A DNA stretch of 64,000 bases from Pseudomonas panipatensis (GTDB lineage: Bacteria > Pseudomonadota > Gammaproteobacteria > Pseudomonadales > Pseudomonadaceae), in NCBI RefSeq assembly GCF_900099785.1, contig NZ_FNDS01000003.1, positions 455,759 through 519,758 on the forward strand, read 5' to 3'. The notes under the pieces were generated by a model. That model saw nothing but the letters and a program-made list of their open reading frames with translations. It made no database searches and was not told the DNA's origin. Shown here piece by piece: positions 53,476 through 62,118 of this stretch. The position numbers were made by a program, and so were the translations under genes. Within the stretch, counting starts at the first letter, position 1. The number at the start of each line of letters is the position of its first letter.

Positions 53476-53853
53476 ATGTTCAGATCGTCGATCCAACGCC
53501 TGCTGGCCGCTGCAACCCTGTTCGCTAGCCTGCTGGGCGCGCCCGTGGCCTTTGCCCATTCGCACCTGCAAAGCGCAGTGCCGGCCGCCGACAGCCGCGT
53601 CGCCGCGCCCAAGGAATTGCGCCTGGGCTTCTCCGAAGGGGTCGAGGCCAAGTTCTCCCGCGTCAGCGTGAAAGGCCCGGATGGCAAGGCCGTCGAGGTC
53701 ACGGCCATTGCCCGCGACCCGAGCGACGACAAGGTGCTCATCGTCACCCTGGGCGGCGCGCTGGGCGCCGGCGAGTACCAGGTGGAGTGGCACGCGGTGT
53801 CGGTCGATACGCACAAGAGCAATGGCCACTACGCCTTCACGGTCACGCCCTGA
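53476..53853 (+). CDS. copC: periplasmic copper-binding protein CopC
   Basis: A 125-residue protein with signal peptide (LLAAATLFASLLGAPVAFA) that leaves HSHLQSAVPAADS at the mature N-terminus, the histidine brace that binds Cu(II). The EWHAVSVDTHKSNGHYAF C-terminus with its histidines is typical. GAGGAAATCCCC precedes the ATG. CopC stores or passes copper in the periplasm, usually to CopD. No copD is seen here; its neighbours are DUF2946 proteins instead. Confidence 0.93.
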   Translation: MFRSSIQRLLAAATLFASLLGAPVAFAHSHLQSAVPAADSRVAAPKELRLGFSEGVEAKFSRVSVKGPDGKAVEVTAIARDPSDDKVLIVTLGGALGAGEYQVEWHAVSVDTHKSNGHYAFTVTP

Positions 53854-53891
53854 ACCAGGGCTGATCGCGGCAATGCGCTGAGCGCGCCGAC

Positions 53892-54269
53892 ATGTCTCGA
53901 GGCTATCTCGACTGCATCTGGCTGGCCTGCCTGGCCGTGCTGTTCAACGTCTTCGCTGCGCCGCTGGCGGAGCTGATGTCGCCGCAGCAGAAGTTGCTGG
54001 TGATGTGGGGCGGCTTCTGCTCCGCCGCCGCGCCGCGCCAGGTCGCCACCGAGCTGGTCCCGGCGCCCGATCGGCAGCATCCGATGCCCGGCGGGCATGT
54101 CTGCTGCTGTGCCAACGCCGCGCTCCTGGCCTTGCCGCCCGCGGCGCTCGGCGCCTTCGCCGAGCCGGCGTTGCGCGAAGCACGCAGGCCCGTCCCGCGG
54201 CGTGCCGCGCCCGCGCTGCGGCGTCTCTGGCCGAGCCTCAATCCGCGCGCCTCGCCGGCGCTGGCCTGA
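53892..54269 (+). CDS. DUF2946-type protein (copper-region paralogue 3)
   Basis: The product has 125 residues. The N-terminus (DCIWLACLAVLFNVFAAPLA), MWGGFCSAAAP, the cysteine triplet HVCCCANAA and the C-terminus SLNPRASPALA parallel the 52818 protein, so the two are close paralogues. It lies 38 nt after copC and is likely in the same transcript, suggesting a periplasmic or membrane copper role. Confidence 0.8.
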   Translation: MSRGYLDCIWLACLAVLFNVFAAPLAELMSPQQKLLVMWGGFCSAAAPRQVATELVPAPDRQHPMPGGHVCCCANAALLALPPAALGAFAEPALREARRPVPRRAAPALRRLWPSLNPRASPALA

Positions 54270-54398
54270 TTCCGTTCGACCATGCGATTGCGGCGCCGGC
54301 CCCGAGCCGGGCGCCGTGCCTTGTCATCGGTCCAGCGCCCGGCCAAGCGCGCCCGGCGACTGGCCTGCGGGCGCAACACGCCCGCGCAGGAGACGCCC

Positions 54399-54977
54399 AT
54401 GTCCGTTCGTTACATCAGCGCCCAGGGATTCGACCGCTCGACCTGCAACGCCTTGTCCTTGCACCAGTACCTGCGGGGCTATCCGCTGACCGCCCGCCGT
54501 TTCATTCGCCTGGATAACAACCTGCGGGTCTACTGGCACACCCTGTTCGATCTGTGTCCCGAGCTGCTCAAGCTCGATCCGCCGGAGGCCGAGACACTGT
54601 TCCGCGCCTTCATGCGCCATGCGATCAAACGTGGCCTGGCGGCCGACTGGCGCTTGCACCTGGCGCTCTATCGCTGGCTGCTGACGTCCCGCTATGCCGA
54701 GTCCTTGACCGAGGAACACCTGGAAACGGTGATGCTCGCGGCGGCCTCGCTCTGGTGCGACAACGACCGCAGCGGCAACCTGGGCATCGCCATCGCCCAT
54801 CACCAGTGCGCGGGCCTGGTGGTCGGCTGGAAGGCCGCGGCAGGGAAGGGCAGCGCGACGCTGGACGTCGTGCCGCCGGGCCCGGTGCGCTGGTCCGAGG
54901 CGGGCTTCGGCTGCGGCTTGCTGGCGCACCCGCCGCTGTCCCTGGACGGCGCGCTCGCCCCGGTGTTTCGCCGCTGA
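54399..54977 (+). CDS. 192-aa protein of unknown function in the copper locus
   Basis: The ATG at 54399 follows GCAGGAGACGCCC. The protein has no signal peptide. It is rich in aromatic and basic residues, with YWHTLFDLCPELLKLDPPEA and a helical TLFRAFMRHAIKRGLAADWR. The C-terminus has SEAGFGCGLLAHPPLSL. No domain is recognised. Because it lies between a DUF2946 gene and a thioredoxin-like gene on the same strand, a cytosolic role in copper homeostasis is possible. Confidence 0.7.
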   Translation: MSVRYISAQGFDRSTCNALSLHQYLRGYPLTARRFIRLDNNLRVYWHTLFDLCPELLKLDPPEAETLFRAFMRHAIKRGLAADWRLHLALYRWLLTSRYAESLTEEHLETVMLAAASLWCDNDRSGNLGIAIAHHQCAGLVVGWKAAAGKGSATLDVVPPGPVRWSEAGFGCGLLAHPPLSLDGALAPVFRR

Positions 54978-55103
54978 GCCGCGGGCCAGGGCGGCAGGGC
55001 GGGGTGCGCGAGGTTGGCTGGCCGGGTGGATTTCTCGTCCGCCAGGACTTGCCCTTCTGGCTGGAGATGGCAAGCTAGCCGCCGTTTGCCTGTCGTGTGC
55101 GCC

Positions 55104-55667
55104 ATGTCTCTGAATCGAAAATCCCTGCTCGCCATTCTGCTCGTCGTCGCCTGGCTCGGCGTGTTGCTGGCCGCCTTCTGGTCCTTCCAGGGGCGTTACC
55201 TGCGCCCATATCCCAGCAGCACCCAACTGTTCCAGGGCGAAGGGCTGCAGTTGCCGGCGGAACTCGCCGGGCCGGGGCCGATCCGCCTGGTGCACTTCTG
55301 GGACCCCGGCTGTCCGTGCAACGTCGCCAACCAGCAGCACCTGGCGTCGCTGGTCGCGCGCTTCCAGTCGCAGGGCGTGGCCTTCTACGCCGTGCGCCGT
55401 CCCGGTACCCAGGGCCGCCTGGCCGATGAACTCTGGGGCATGAAGGAGTTGAAGGACTTCCCGCTGACACCGCTGGTGCCGGCGAGTCCGGCCGTGGCGG
55501 TCTGGGATCGCCAGGGTCGTCTGGCGTATTTCGGCCCGTACAGCGAAGGGGCCACCTGCACCTCGGCGAACAGCTTCATCGAACCCGTCCTCGAAGCCCT
55601 GGTGGCCGGTCGCACGGTACGCGCCAACAGCGCCCTGGCCAGCGGCTGCTACTGCGACTGGCACTAG
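55104..55667 (+). CDS. membrane-anchored thioredoxin-like protein (DUF6436 type)
   Basis: The protein has 187 residues. The N-terminal anchor is LLAILLVVAWLGVLLAAFWS, then a thioredoxin-fold region with HFWDPGCPCNVANQQHLASL, a CPC active-site-like motif rather than CxxC. The C-terminus has two more cysteines in SGCYCDWH. It may reduce or metallate copper proteins in the periplasm, like ScoI/TlpA proteins, but the motif is atypical. It is last in the copper group. Confidence 0.78.
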   Translation: MSLNRKSLLAILLVVAWLGVLLAAFWSFQGRYLRPYPSSTQLFQGEGLQLPAELAGPGPIRLVHFWDPGCPCNVANQQHLASLVARFQSQGVAFYAVRRPGTQGRLADELWGMKELKDFPLTPLVPASPAVAVWDRQGRLAYFGPYSEGATCTSANSFIEPVLEALVAGRTVRANSALASGCYCDWH

Positions 55668-55756
55668 CCGCGCCAGCGGTTGCGTAGCTTCCGCGGCCTG
55701 GTTTTTCCGCCGCGTCCCGGCGGGCTGCGCCGGCTTCCCTGCCGGCGCGCAGCGGC

Positions 55757-56389
55757 TCAGCCGAGCAGCAGGTCGCGCGTGTCGAGATAGGCCTGGGTCT
55801 GGAACAGGTCCTTGCTCGCGACGTACTCGGGGTTCTTCTCCATGTACAGCAGCGGCACCGTGACCGGGGCGGGGAAGCTGATGCAGTCGCGGACCATCAG
55901 GCCGCGCCGCGTCAGGGTGATCAGCGAGTCGGGGAAGCAGGCCCAGACGAAGGCGCTGATCGCGCTCTTGCCGTGCTGCCGCGCCTGCTCCTCGGCGAAC
56001 TGGTACAGCGTGGCGCCATGGCCTTGGCCGCGCAGCTCGGCATCCAGGGCGAAGAGTTCGAGCACGACGCTGTCGCTCACCGGGAACTGGAACCAGGCGC
56101 CGAAGGTGTCCATGACCTTGGGATGCAGGTGCGGGGTGTAGTCCGGCATCTCGCCGAGGCGGTCGGTGGTGGCGGCGATCACGCAGCCATGGATACGCGA
56201 CTCATCCTGTTCGTCGACCAGCACCCGGGTATCCGCCAGCCTGGGCATGACCACCCACTCCAGCATGAAGTCCTGGTACGACTGCCCCAGGCTGTTGCCC
56301 TCGACGAACTCTTTCCAGTAGCAGGTGATGCTCAGGTAGGCAATGATTTGCGCCGCATGCTCTGCGCGCGCGGGAATGACCTTCAACAT
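55757..56389 (-). CDS. GNAT-family N-acetyltransferase
   Basis: A 210-residue GNAT. ELFALDAELRGQGHGATLYQ gives the acetyl-CoA-binding loop (R-G-Q-G-H-G). The N-terminus (VIPARAEHAAQIIAYLSITC) is helical, and the C-terminal half has FVWACFPDSLITLTRRGLMV. Length is somewhat above minimal GNATs. The substrate is unknown. It stands alone next to a cupin gene on the same strand, 136 nt apart, so the two could be co-expressed. Confidence 0.85.
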   Translation of the reverse strand: MLKVIPARAEHAAQIIAYLSITCYWKEFVEGNSLGQSYQDFMLEWVVMPRLADTRVLVDEQDESRIHGCVIAATTDRLGEMPDYTPHLHPKVMDTFGAWFQFPVSDSVVLELFALDAELRGQGHGATLYQFAEEQARQHGKSAISAFVWACFPDSLITLTRRGLMVRDCISFPAPVTVPLLYMEKNPEYVASKDLFQTQAYLDTRDLLLG

Positions 56390-56524
56390 AGAAAACCGTC
56401 CAGTGATTCAAACCAAGGCAGGGGCGTGTGCCCAAGGCTGACGCGACAAGGCCCGCGCGAATGCCGGCGGAGCTGTCGACGCAGCCCCGGCGCGACCTTC
56501 GAGCGGGCCTCTTCGGCCTGGGCC

Positions 56525-56869
56525 TCAGGCGAAAACGAAGTACTTGCGAACGGTCTCCACCACTTCCCAGGTGCCTTTCAGGCCCGGTTCGATGACGAAG
56601 ACATCGCCGGCTTTCAGATGTACCGGCTCTTCACCTTCCGGGGTAATGATGCAGTAGCCGTCGAGGAAGTGGCAGAACTCCCACTTCTCGTAGTTCACCT
56701 CGTACTTGCCGGGCGTGCAGATCCAGGTGCCCATGATCTTGCTTTCGTCCTTCGAGACGTAGGCGACCAGGCTGACGGTGTGCGGATCGCCGGCGATGCG
56801 CTTCCACTTGGTGGCATCCAGCACCGGAGTCGGACAGGTTTCGCGCAGGACGGTGATGAAGTCGGACAT
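56525..56869 (-). CDS. single-domain cupin protein (EutQ/DUF861-like)
   Basis: A 114-residue cupin with both motifs: GTWICTPGKYEVNYEKWEFC, then HLKAGDVFVIEPGLKGTWEV. The aromatic-rich EEPVHLKAGD and EPGLKGTWEV match the ethanolamine-utilisation/DUF861 cupin group. These often act as sugar or small-molecule binding or isomerase proteins. GGAGC precedes the ATG at 56869. The function is not specified by context. Confidence 0.85.
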   Translation of the reverse strand: MSDFITVLRETCPTPVLDATKWKRIAGDPHTVSLVAYVSKDESKIMGTWICTPGKYEVNYEKWEFCHFLDGYCIITPEGEEPVHLKAGDVFVIEPGLKGTWEVVETVRKYFVFA

Positions 56870-57243
56870 GACAGCTCCAGATCGATCGGATGAATGGCTG
56901 GTCACCATAGGGGCAATGGCTGCCGCGGAGTTGCCTGGTTTCGACCTTTATATGCCTGCCAGCGAAGCGCCGGGCGGCTCTGTCCGTCCTCCTCGAGGCT
57001 CCCGGACGAGGGCCGCCGCCGGTCTTTACACGCCAGGGGGCTGGCGGGCGGCGTTTAATTAACCATAAGATATGGTTTTATATGTAAATGCTGGCGCCGG
57101 ATTGCGCGCATTGTCGCCGCGGTCGTGGCCGTGACGGCAGGCATGGCCGCGGAGACAGCGCGCCGCGCAGGGCCTGTCTGCCGGCGGATGGCCAATGACG
57201 ATTGCAGGTAGACGATTCAATCAGGGACAGCAGGGGGCGTGAG
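56870..57243. promoter_or_regulatory. promoter gap with an AT-rich palindrome
   Basis: A 374-nt gap between cupin and the PAS protein gene. AACCATA (57061-57067) and TATGGTT (57071-57077) form a perfect 7-bp inverted repeat around AGA in an AT-rich patch that stands out in this GC-rich region. It is a candidate operator or promoter for the gene at 57244. No small gene was found. Confidence 0.4.
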
Positions 57244-58236
57244 ATGTGGCTTGCTAAGGGCGCGAAGGCTCTGGCCGGGGAGTTGCGGGAACTCTGTCGG
57301 CAATGGTTGGCGGGGAATTGGCGGAGCCCGTCCGAATATCCGGCGCTGAACCGGCACGCGGAGCTTTTTCAGGTGTTGAACGAAGTGCAGGGGCGTTGGC
57401 AGGAGGACCTGGCCAGGCTCCGCGAGCAGTTGGCCCTTGCGCCGCCGAGCAATGAACCCCAGCGGCAGGACCTGCAGGCGGCGCTCGATGAGCAGCAGGC
57501 CAGGCGCGTCGAGCTGGAGCATGCGCTGAACCGCGCGGAAGAACGCGTCGCAGTGGCCGAGCGCGAGCGCGCCGGGCTGATGGAAGAAATGCAGGTCTGG
57601 GAATTGACCAAGCAGACCCTCACCGAGGGCTGCTGGGATCTCAGCGTGGTCGATGGCGATCCCGAGCATCCGGCCAATGTGATTCGCTGGTCGGATCAGT
57701 TCCGTGCCCTGATCGGCTACGACCGCCAGGAGTTTCCCGATGGCTGGGACAGCTATTTCGCCATCACCCAGGCCGAGGACCAGAAGCGCGTCATGCAGGC
57801 CTTCGCCGAGATGATGGCCGATCCCACGGGGCAGCGGGTCTATATCGTCGAGTACCGCATGCGCCACAAGACCCGCGGCGACCTGTGGTTCCGCGAGCGC
57901 GGGCGCTGTCTGCGCGACGCCAACGGCGTGCTCCTGCGCGTCACCGGGGCGACCCGCGACATCACCGACGAAAAAGCCGCGGAGGCCCTGCGCGAGCGCG
58001 AGAACATCAGCATCCAGAACACCTACGCCGAGATTTCCCAGATGGCCGGGGTCATCAAGGGCATCGCCGAACAGACCAACCTGCTCGCGCTGAACGCCGC
58101 CATCGAGGCGGCGCGGGCGGGCGAGCAGGGCCGGGGGTTCGCCGTGGTGGCCGACGAGGTGCGCAATCTGGCCAAGCGCACCCAGGATTCGGTGCTGCAC
58201 ATCCAGGCGATGCTCAAGCAGCGGGACCAGGGCTAA
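57244..58236 (+). CDS. soluble PAS-domain chemoreceptor-like protein
   Basis: The protein has 330 residues and no membrane segment. Residues 1-110 are helical with a coiled coil ([20 protein letters not shown]). A PAS-3-type domain follows ([20 protein letters not shown] through [20 protein letters not shown]). The C-terminus contains a short MCP signalling hairpin ([20 protein letters not shown], then [15 protein letters not shown]). Only the tip of the methyl-accepting domain is present, so it may signal through CheW/CheA without methylation sites, in the manner of cytoplasmic redox or energy sensors. Heme or flavin use is unknown. Confidence 0.85.
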   Translation: MWLAKGAKALAGELRELCRQWLAGNWRSPSEYPALNRHAELFQVLNEVQGRWQEDLARLREQLALAPPSNEPQRQDLQAALDEQQARRVELEHALNRAEERVAVAERERAGLMEEMQVWELTKQTLTEGCWDLSVVDGDPEHPANVIRWSDQFRALIGYDRQEFPDGWDSYFAITQAEDQKRVMQAFAEMMADPTGQRVYIVEYRMRHKTRGDLWFRERGRCLRDANGVLLRVTGATRDITDEKAAEALRERENISIQNTYAEISQMAGVIKGIAEQTNLLALNAAIEAARAGEQGRGFAVVADEVRNLAKRTQDSVLHIQAMLKQRDQG

Positions 58237-58245
58237 GCGCGCGGC

Positions 58246-59187
58246 TCAACGCGCGTGGCGCTGGAAGAACGCCCAGATCAGCGCGCTGGCGTCGATGCTT
58301 GCACCGGCTGGCGCGGCCGTCTCCGGCCAGGCGTGATCGAGCGAGGCCAGGCTGTAGAACAGCACCTCGGCGCCAGCCTGGCACTGACTGGTCTCGACCC
58401 GCGCGTCGCCTTGCCTGGTGACGACGGCGGGCGTGCTACAGCCATCGGCGCTACGCCAGAACTCCACGGCTTGCCTGACCGGCACGAAGGGTTTCGCCTG
58501 CGCGCGGGCGACGAAGGCGGTCGGGCTCATGCCGCCGTCATAGCCGACCACCTGGTCCTTCTGCCCATGCAGGATGAGCATGGGCACCGGCGCCTTGGGT
58601 CTGGCTTCGTCGCCGAACAGCGCACCGGCCACCACGGCGGCGCCGGCGATGCGCTCGGCCAGGGCGATGGCGAGCCGATGGGTGAGCATGCCGCCGTTGG
58701 AAAAGCCGGCGATGTAAATGCGTCGGCGATCCACCGGCAGGGTACGGCTCACCTCGTCGATCACTGCGCTGACGAACTGCACATCGTCGAGACCTTGCGC
58801 CAGCGCCTCGCCGCAGCAGCCGCCGGCGTTCCAGGTGCCCATTCGCGGTTGCCGGCCGATGCCGTCGGGGGCGGCGACGATCAGCCCTTCGCGGCGGGCA
58901 ATGGCGCTCCAGTGCGCGAGCATGTTGGCGCCACTGCCGCCGCCGCCGTGCAGGACCACCAGCAGCGGCGCGGGGCCAGAGCCGTGGCGCCCATCCAGCA
59001 GTGTGTAGCTGCGCCGCTGGCCGCCGAGGGTCAGCGCATGGCTTGCCGTGTCCGTCGGCGCTTGCTGCGCGTGGCGTTCGGCCTGGCGCTCGCGCCAGCG
59101 TTCGAGAAGCCCGGCCTGGGCCGTGACGGCGCTGCCGAGCAGGCAGGCCGCCAGCAATCCGCCGGCTATCGCGTTGATCTCCTTCAT
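58246..59187 (-). CDS. LpqC/PHB-depolymerase-type alpha/beta hydrolase, secreted
   Basis: The product has 313 residues. It has a signal peptide (LLAACLLGSAVTAQA), then PAPLLVVLHGGGGSGANML with the oxyanion region, nucleophile motif YIAGFSNGGMLTH (Ser163), and later HGQKDQVVGYDGG. A disulfide-type CCGE and the C-terminal SLDHAWPE give His for the triad. Relatives are feruloyl esterases and poly(3-hydroxybutyrate) depolymerases (LpqC type). GGAGAAATGAG precedes the ATG. It converges with the PAS gene end. Confidence 0.9.
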   Translation of the reverse strand: MKEINAIAGGLLAACLLGSAVTAQAGLLERWRERQAERHAQQAPTDTASHALTLGGQRRSYTLLDGRHGSGPAPLLVVLHGGGGSGANMLAHWSAIARREGLIVAAPDGIGRQPRMGTWNAGGCCGEALAQGLDDVQFVSAVIDEVSRTLPVDRRRIYIAGFSNGGMLTHRLAIALAERIAGAAVVAGALFGDEARPKAPVPMLILHGQKDQVVGYDGGMSPTAFVARAQAKPFVPVRQAVEFWRSADGCSTPAVVTRQGDARVETSQCQAGAEVLFYSLASLDHAWPETAAPAGASIDASALIWAFFQRHAR

Positions 59188-59303
59188 CTCATTTCTCCTG
59201 CTGTGGCAACGGCAAGCCCAGGGCGCGCTCAGTCCGTGGCGCCTGGAAACGGGTCATACGCTTGCAAAAGCCTTGCCGAGCGCGCCGGGCCCCGGCACCC
59301 GCC

Positions 59304-60209
59304 TCAGCGCTCCGTGGCGGCGCGGGCGCCGGCCAGTTTGTTCGACAGGAACTCGATCAGCAGGCGCACACGGTGGGGGATGTACCTGTTGGTCGGCAGC
59401 ACCGCGTAGATCCCCAGGACCGGTGGCTCGAAGTCCTCCAGCACGGTCTGCAGTTTCCCCGCGGCGAGGTAGTCGTCGACGATGAAGTCCGGCTGCATGG
59501 TGATGCCGAGCCCCTGCGCGGCGGCTTCGGCCAGCACGTCGCCATTGTTCGCCTGCAAACGGTAGGAGCGGTAGAAGGACTCCATGTGGCCGTCCACCTG
59601 GAAGTTCAGCGGGCGATTGTTCGCCTGCGGCGAGTAGCCCATGCAGGCATGCTCGGTGAGATCGGCCGGGTGCCGCGGGCGGCCATGGCGGGCCAGGTAC
59701 TCGGGGGCGGCGACCGTGATCAGCCGGCAGGTGGCGAGCTTGCGCGCGATCACCCCCGGATCGAGCTGGCCGGTGATGCGGATCGACAGGTCGAAGCCTT
59801 CCTCGATCAGGTTCAGGTGGCGGTCGTTGAAATCCATCGCCAGGTTGATTTCCGGGTAGGCGCGGGAGAACTCCAGGAGCAGCGGCACCAGCCGGCGCAG
59901 GCCGAAACTGAGCGGCAGGCTGACGCGCAGTTGCCCGCTCGGCGTCAGGCGTTCCTCCATCACGCCGGCCTCGGCTTCCTGCACCAGATCGAGGATCGCC
60001 CGGCACTTCTCCAGGTAGGCGCTGCCGGCCGAGGTCAACGACAGGCTGCGGGTGCTGCGCACCATCAGCTTGACCCCCAGGTGTTCCTCCAGCGCGGCGA
60101 TCTGCCGGGTGACCACCGAGCGCGCCACGCCGAGCTGGCTGGCGGCGGCCGAGAAACTGCCCTGTTCGGCGACGCGGACGAACAGGTTCATGGCATCGAA
60201 ACGGTTCAT
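59304..60209 (-). CDS. LysR-family transcriptional regulator
   Basis: A 301-residue LysR protein with the HTH at the start (MNRFDAMNLFVRVAEQGSFS, AALEEHLGVKLMVRSTRSLS) and an effector domain (LRVSLPLSFGLRRLVPLLLE). The ATG at 60209 is chosen; an upstream TTG exists. It is divergent from cytochrome b561 and two YceI genes. GTTGA (60211-60215) and TCAAC (60224-60228) around 8 nt lie just before it, a plausible autoregulatory site. Confidence 0.9.
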   Translation of the reverse strand: MNRFDAMNLFVRVAEQGSFSAAASQLGVARSVVTRQIAALEEHLGVKLMVRSTRSLSLTSAGSAYLEKCRAILDLVQEAEAGVMEERLTPSGQLRVSLPLSFGLRRLVPLLLEFSRAYPEINLAMDFNDRHLNLIEEGFDLSIRITGQLDPGVIARKLATCRLITVAAPEYLARHGRPRHPADLTEHACMGYSPQANNRPLNFQVDGHMESFYRSYRLQANNGDVLAEAAAQGLGITMQPDFIVDDYLAAGKLQTVLEDFEPPVLGIYAVLPTNRYIPHRVRLLIEFLSNKLAGARAATER

Positions 60210-60210
60210 T

Positions 60211-60228
60211 GTTGATTTACCAGTCAAC
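60211..60228. promoter_or_regulatory. candidate LysR-type operator before the b561/YceI regulator
   Basis: GTTGA and TCAAC are inverted and separated by 8 nt immediately upstream of the LysR start. Arms are short, so this is weaker than the site at 19271. If functional it would be an autorepression site. Confidence 0.35.
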
Positions 60229-60328
60229 AGAGTGTTCGTGATTGTCCTCTATTTAGCATCAGTGCGCATGGGTAGAGTGCGCCGACCGCCGATGCCCACG
60301 ACGCTCGGCCTCCGTCGGGGAATCGAAC

Positions 60329-60883
60329 ATGAGCCGCCAATACACCGCCACCGCCAAGACGCTGCACTGGATGATCGCGATCCTGATCCTCGGCCTGATC
60401 GGCCTGGGCTTCTATATGCAGGACCTGCCGCTGTCGCCGGCCAAGCTGAAACTCTACTCCTGGCACAAATGGGCCGGGGTGAGCACCTTCCTGCTGGTGC
60501 TGATCCGCCTGGCCTGGCGCGCCGGCCATCCGCCGCCGGCGTTGCCGGCGAGCATGCCGAAGCGCCTGCAGTGGGCCGCCCATGCCGGGCACCTGGCGCT
60601 CTACGGGCTGATGCTGGGGATTCCCCTGTCCGGTTGGCTGATGAGTTCGGCCAAGGGCTTCCAGACCGTCTGGTTCGGCGTGCTGCCGATTCCCGATCTG
60701 CTCGGCCGCGACAAGGCGCTCGGCGACCTGCTGCTGACCGTCCACCTGGGCCTGAACCTGACGCTGATCGGCGTGCTGCTCGGCCACGTCGGCGCCGCCC
60801 TCAAACACCACTTCATCGACCGCGACGACATCCTCGTGCGCATGCTGCCGCGCTCGGCCAGCCGTCGCCTCACGGAGAACTGA
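60329..60883 (+). CDS. cytochrome b561 (CybB family)
   Basis: The product has 184 residues and four membrane helices typical of the bacterial b561 family. Conserved heme histidines are in TLHWMI (H13), SWHKWAG, HAGHLALYG and TVHLGLN. It carries electrons in the inner membrane, between quinol and an unknown acceptor. The next gene starts 3 nt after its stop and encodes a YceI protein, a common partnership in Pseudomonas. Confidence 0.92.
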   Translation: MSRQYTATAKTLHWMIAILILGLIGLGFYMQDLPLSPAKLKLYSWHKWAGVSTFLLVLIRLAWRAGHPPPALPASMPKRLQWAAHAGHLALYGLMLGIPLSGWLMSSAKGFQTVWFGVLPIPDLLGRDKALGDLLLTVHLGLNLTLIGVLLGHVGAALKHHFIDRDDILVRMLPRSASRRLTEN

Positions 60884-60885
60884 AC

Positions 60886-61443
60886 ATGAAACGCCTTGCC
60901 CTCGCACTCGCCCTGGCCGCCGGGGTGACGCCGGCGGTCTTCGCCACCGAATACACCAAGATCCAGCCGGACAAGAGCAGCATCGCCTTCGCCTACCAGC
61001 AGATGGGCGTGTCCATGGACGGCCGCTTCAAGGCCTTCACCGGGCAGATCAGCTTCGATCCCGCGCAGCCGGAAAAAACCAAGGCGACCCTCGACGTCGA
61101 CCTGTCCAGCGTCGATACCGGCTCGCCGGAGAACGACAGCGAAGTCACCGGCAAGTCCTGGTTCAACACCCAGTCCTTCCCCTCCGCGCGCTTCGAGGTC
61201 ACCGGCGTCAAGGCCCTCGGCGGCAACCGTTACGAAGTGGCGGGCAAGCTGAGCATCAAGGGCACCACCCGCGACCTGGTCGCCCCGGCCACCTTCACCG
61301 AACAAGGCAACGCCGGCGTGTTCGAGGGCAGCTTCACCCTGCGCCGCGGCGACTACGCCATCGGCGAGGGCGACTGGTCCACCTTCGATGTGGTCGCCAA
61401 CGAGATCAAGGTCAACGTCCGCGTCACCGCGCTGGCCAACTGA
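60886..61443 (+). CDS. YceI-family periplasmic protein 1
   Basis: A 185-residue lipocalin-like YceI protein. Its signal peptide is LALALALAAGVTPAVFA, and the fold is marked by IQPDKSSIAFAYQQMGVSMD, FNTQSFPSARFEVTGVKALG and GKLSIKGTTRDLVAPATFTE. YceI proteins bind isoprenoid quinones or amides in the periplasm. It is translated from the same unit as the cytochrome b561, which suggests a quinone-linked redox function. Confidence 0.9.
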   Translation: MKRLALALALAAGVTPAVFATEYTKIQPDKSSIAFAYQQMGVSMDGRFKAFTGQISFDPAQPEKTKATLDVDLSSVDTGSPENDSEVTGKSWFNTQSFPSARFEVTGVKALGGNRYEVAGKLSIKGTTRDLVAPATFTEQGNAGVFEGSFTLRRGDYAIGEGDWSTFDVVANEIKVNVRVTALAN

Positions 61444-61482
61444 AACATCCCTCCCACAACACCGACTCAACAGGACTTCACC

Positions 61483-62070
61483 ATGAACGCATTGAGCAAA
61501 CTGACTTCCGCACTGGTCATCGCCGGCGCCGCCGCCGTCTCCGCGACCTCCGCACTGGCCGCCCCGGAAACCTACACCGTCGACAGCACCCACACCTTCG
61601 AGCGCTTCTCCTACAGCCACTTCGGCATGTCGACCCAGCTGAGCCGCTTCAACAAGACCACCGGCACCGTCGTCGTCGACAAGGCCGCGAAGACCGCCAA
61701 GGTCGACATCGTGATCGACACCACCTCGGTCGACACCGGCTACGACACCTTCAACGGCCACATCCAGGGCGCCGACTTCCTCGACACCGCCAAGTTCCCG
61801 ACCGCCACCTTCAAATCCACCAAGGTGCGCTTCGACGGCGACAAGCCGGTGGCCATCGACGGCGACCTGACCATCAAGGGCGTGACCAAACCGGTCACCC
61901 TGACCGTGACCAACTTCGTCAACATGCCGCACCCGATGCTGAAGAAAGACGCCATCGGCGCCGATGCCCACGTGGTCATCAAGCGCAGCGATTTCGGTGC
62001 CGGCAAATACGCGCCGAACGTCGGCGACGACGTGACCATCAGCGTGTCGCTGGAAGCGATCAAGAGCTGA
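61483..62070 (+). CDS. YceI-family periplasmic protein 2
   Basis: The product has 195 residues. The signal peptide is SALVIAGAAAVSATSALA, then TYTVDSTHTFERFSYSHFGM, FLDTAKFPTATFKSTKVRFD and the hallmark GDLTIKGVTKPVTLTVTNF. It is closer to classic E. coli YceI than the gene before it, so the pair is not a recent tandem duplication. It lies 39 nt downstream in the same orientation and is followed by a strong hairpin. Confidence 0.92.
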   Translation: MNALSKLTSALVIAGAAAVSATSALAAPETYTVDSTHTFERFSYSHFGMSTQLSRFNKTTGTVVVDKAAKTAKVDIVIDTTSVDTGYDTFNGHIQGADFLDTAKFPTATFKSTKVRFDGDKPVAIDGDLTIKGVTKPVTLTVTNFVNMPHPMLKKDAIGADAHVVIKRSDFGAGKYAPNVGDDVTISVSLEAIKS

Positions 62071-62081
62071 GTTCGTGCCCT

Positions 62082-62118
62082 GCCGGGCGATGGCGCCGAT
62101 CCGGCGTCATCGCCCGGC
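62082..62118. terminator. hairpin after the second YceI gene
   Basis: GCCGGGCGATG and CATCGCCCGGC form a perfect 11-bp inverted repeat with a 15-nt loop, 12 nt after the stop. There is no T-run, so termination is possible but not certain. It could instead stabilise the 3' end. Confidence 0.5.
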
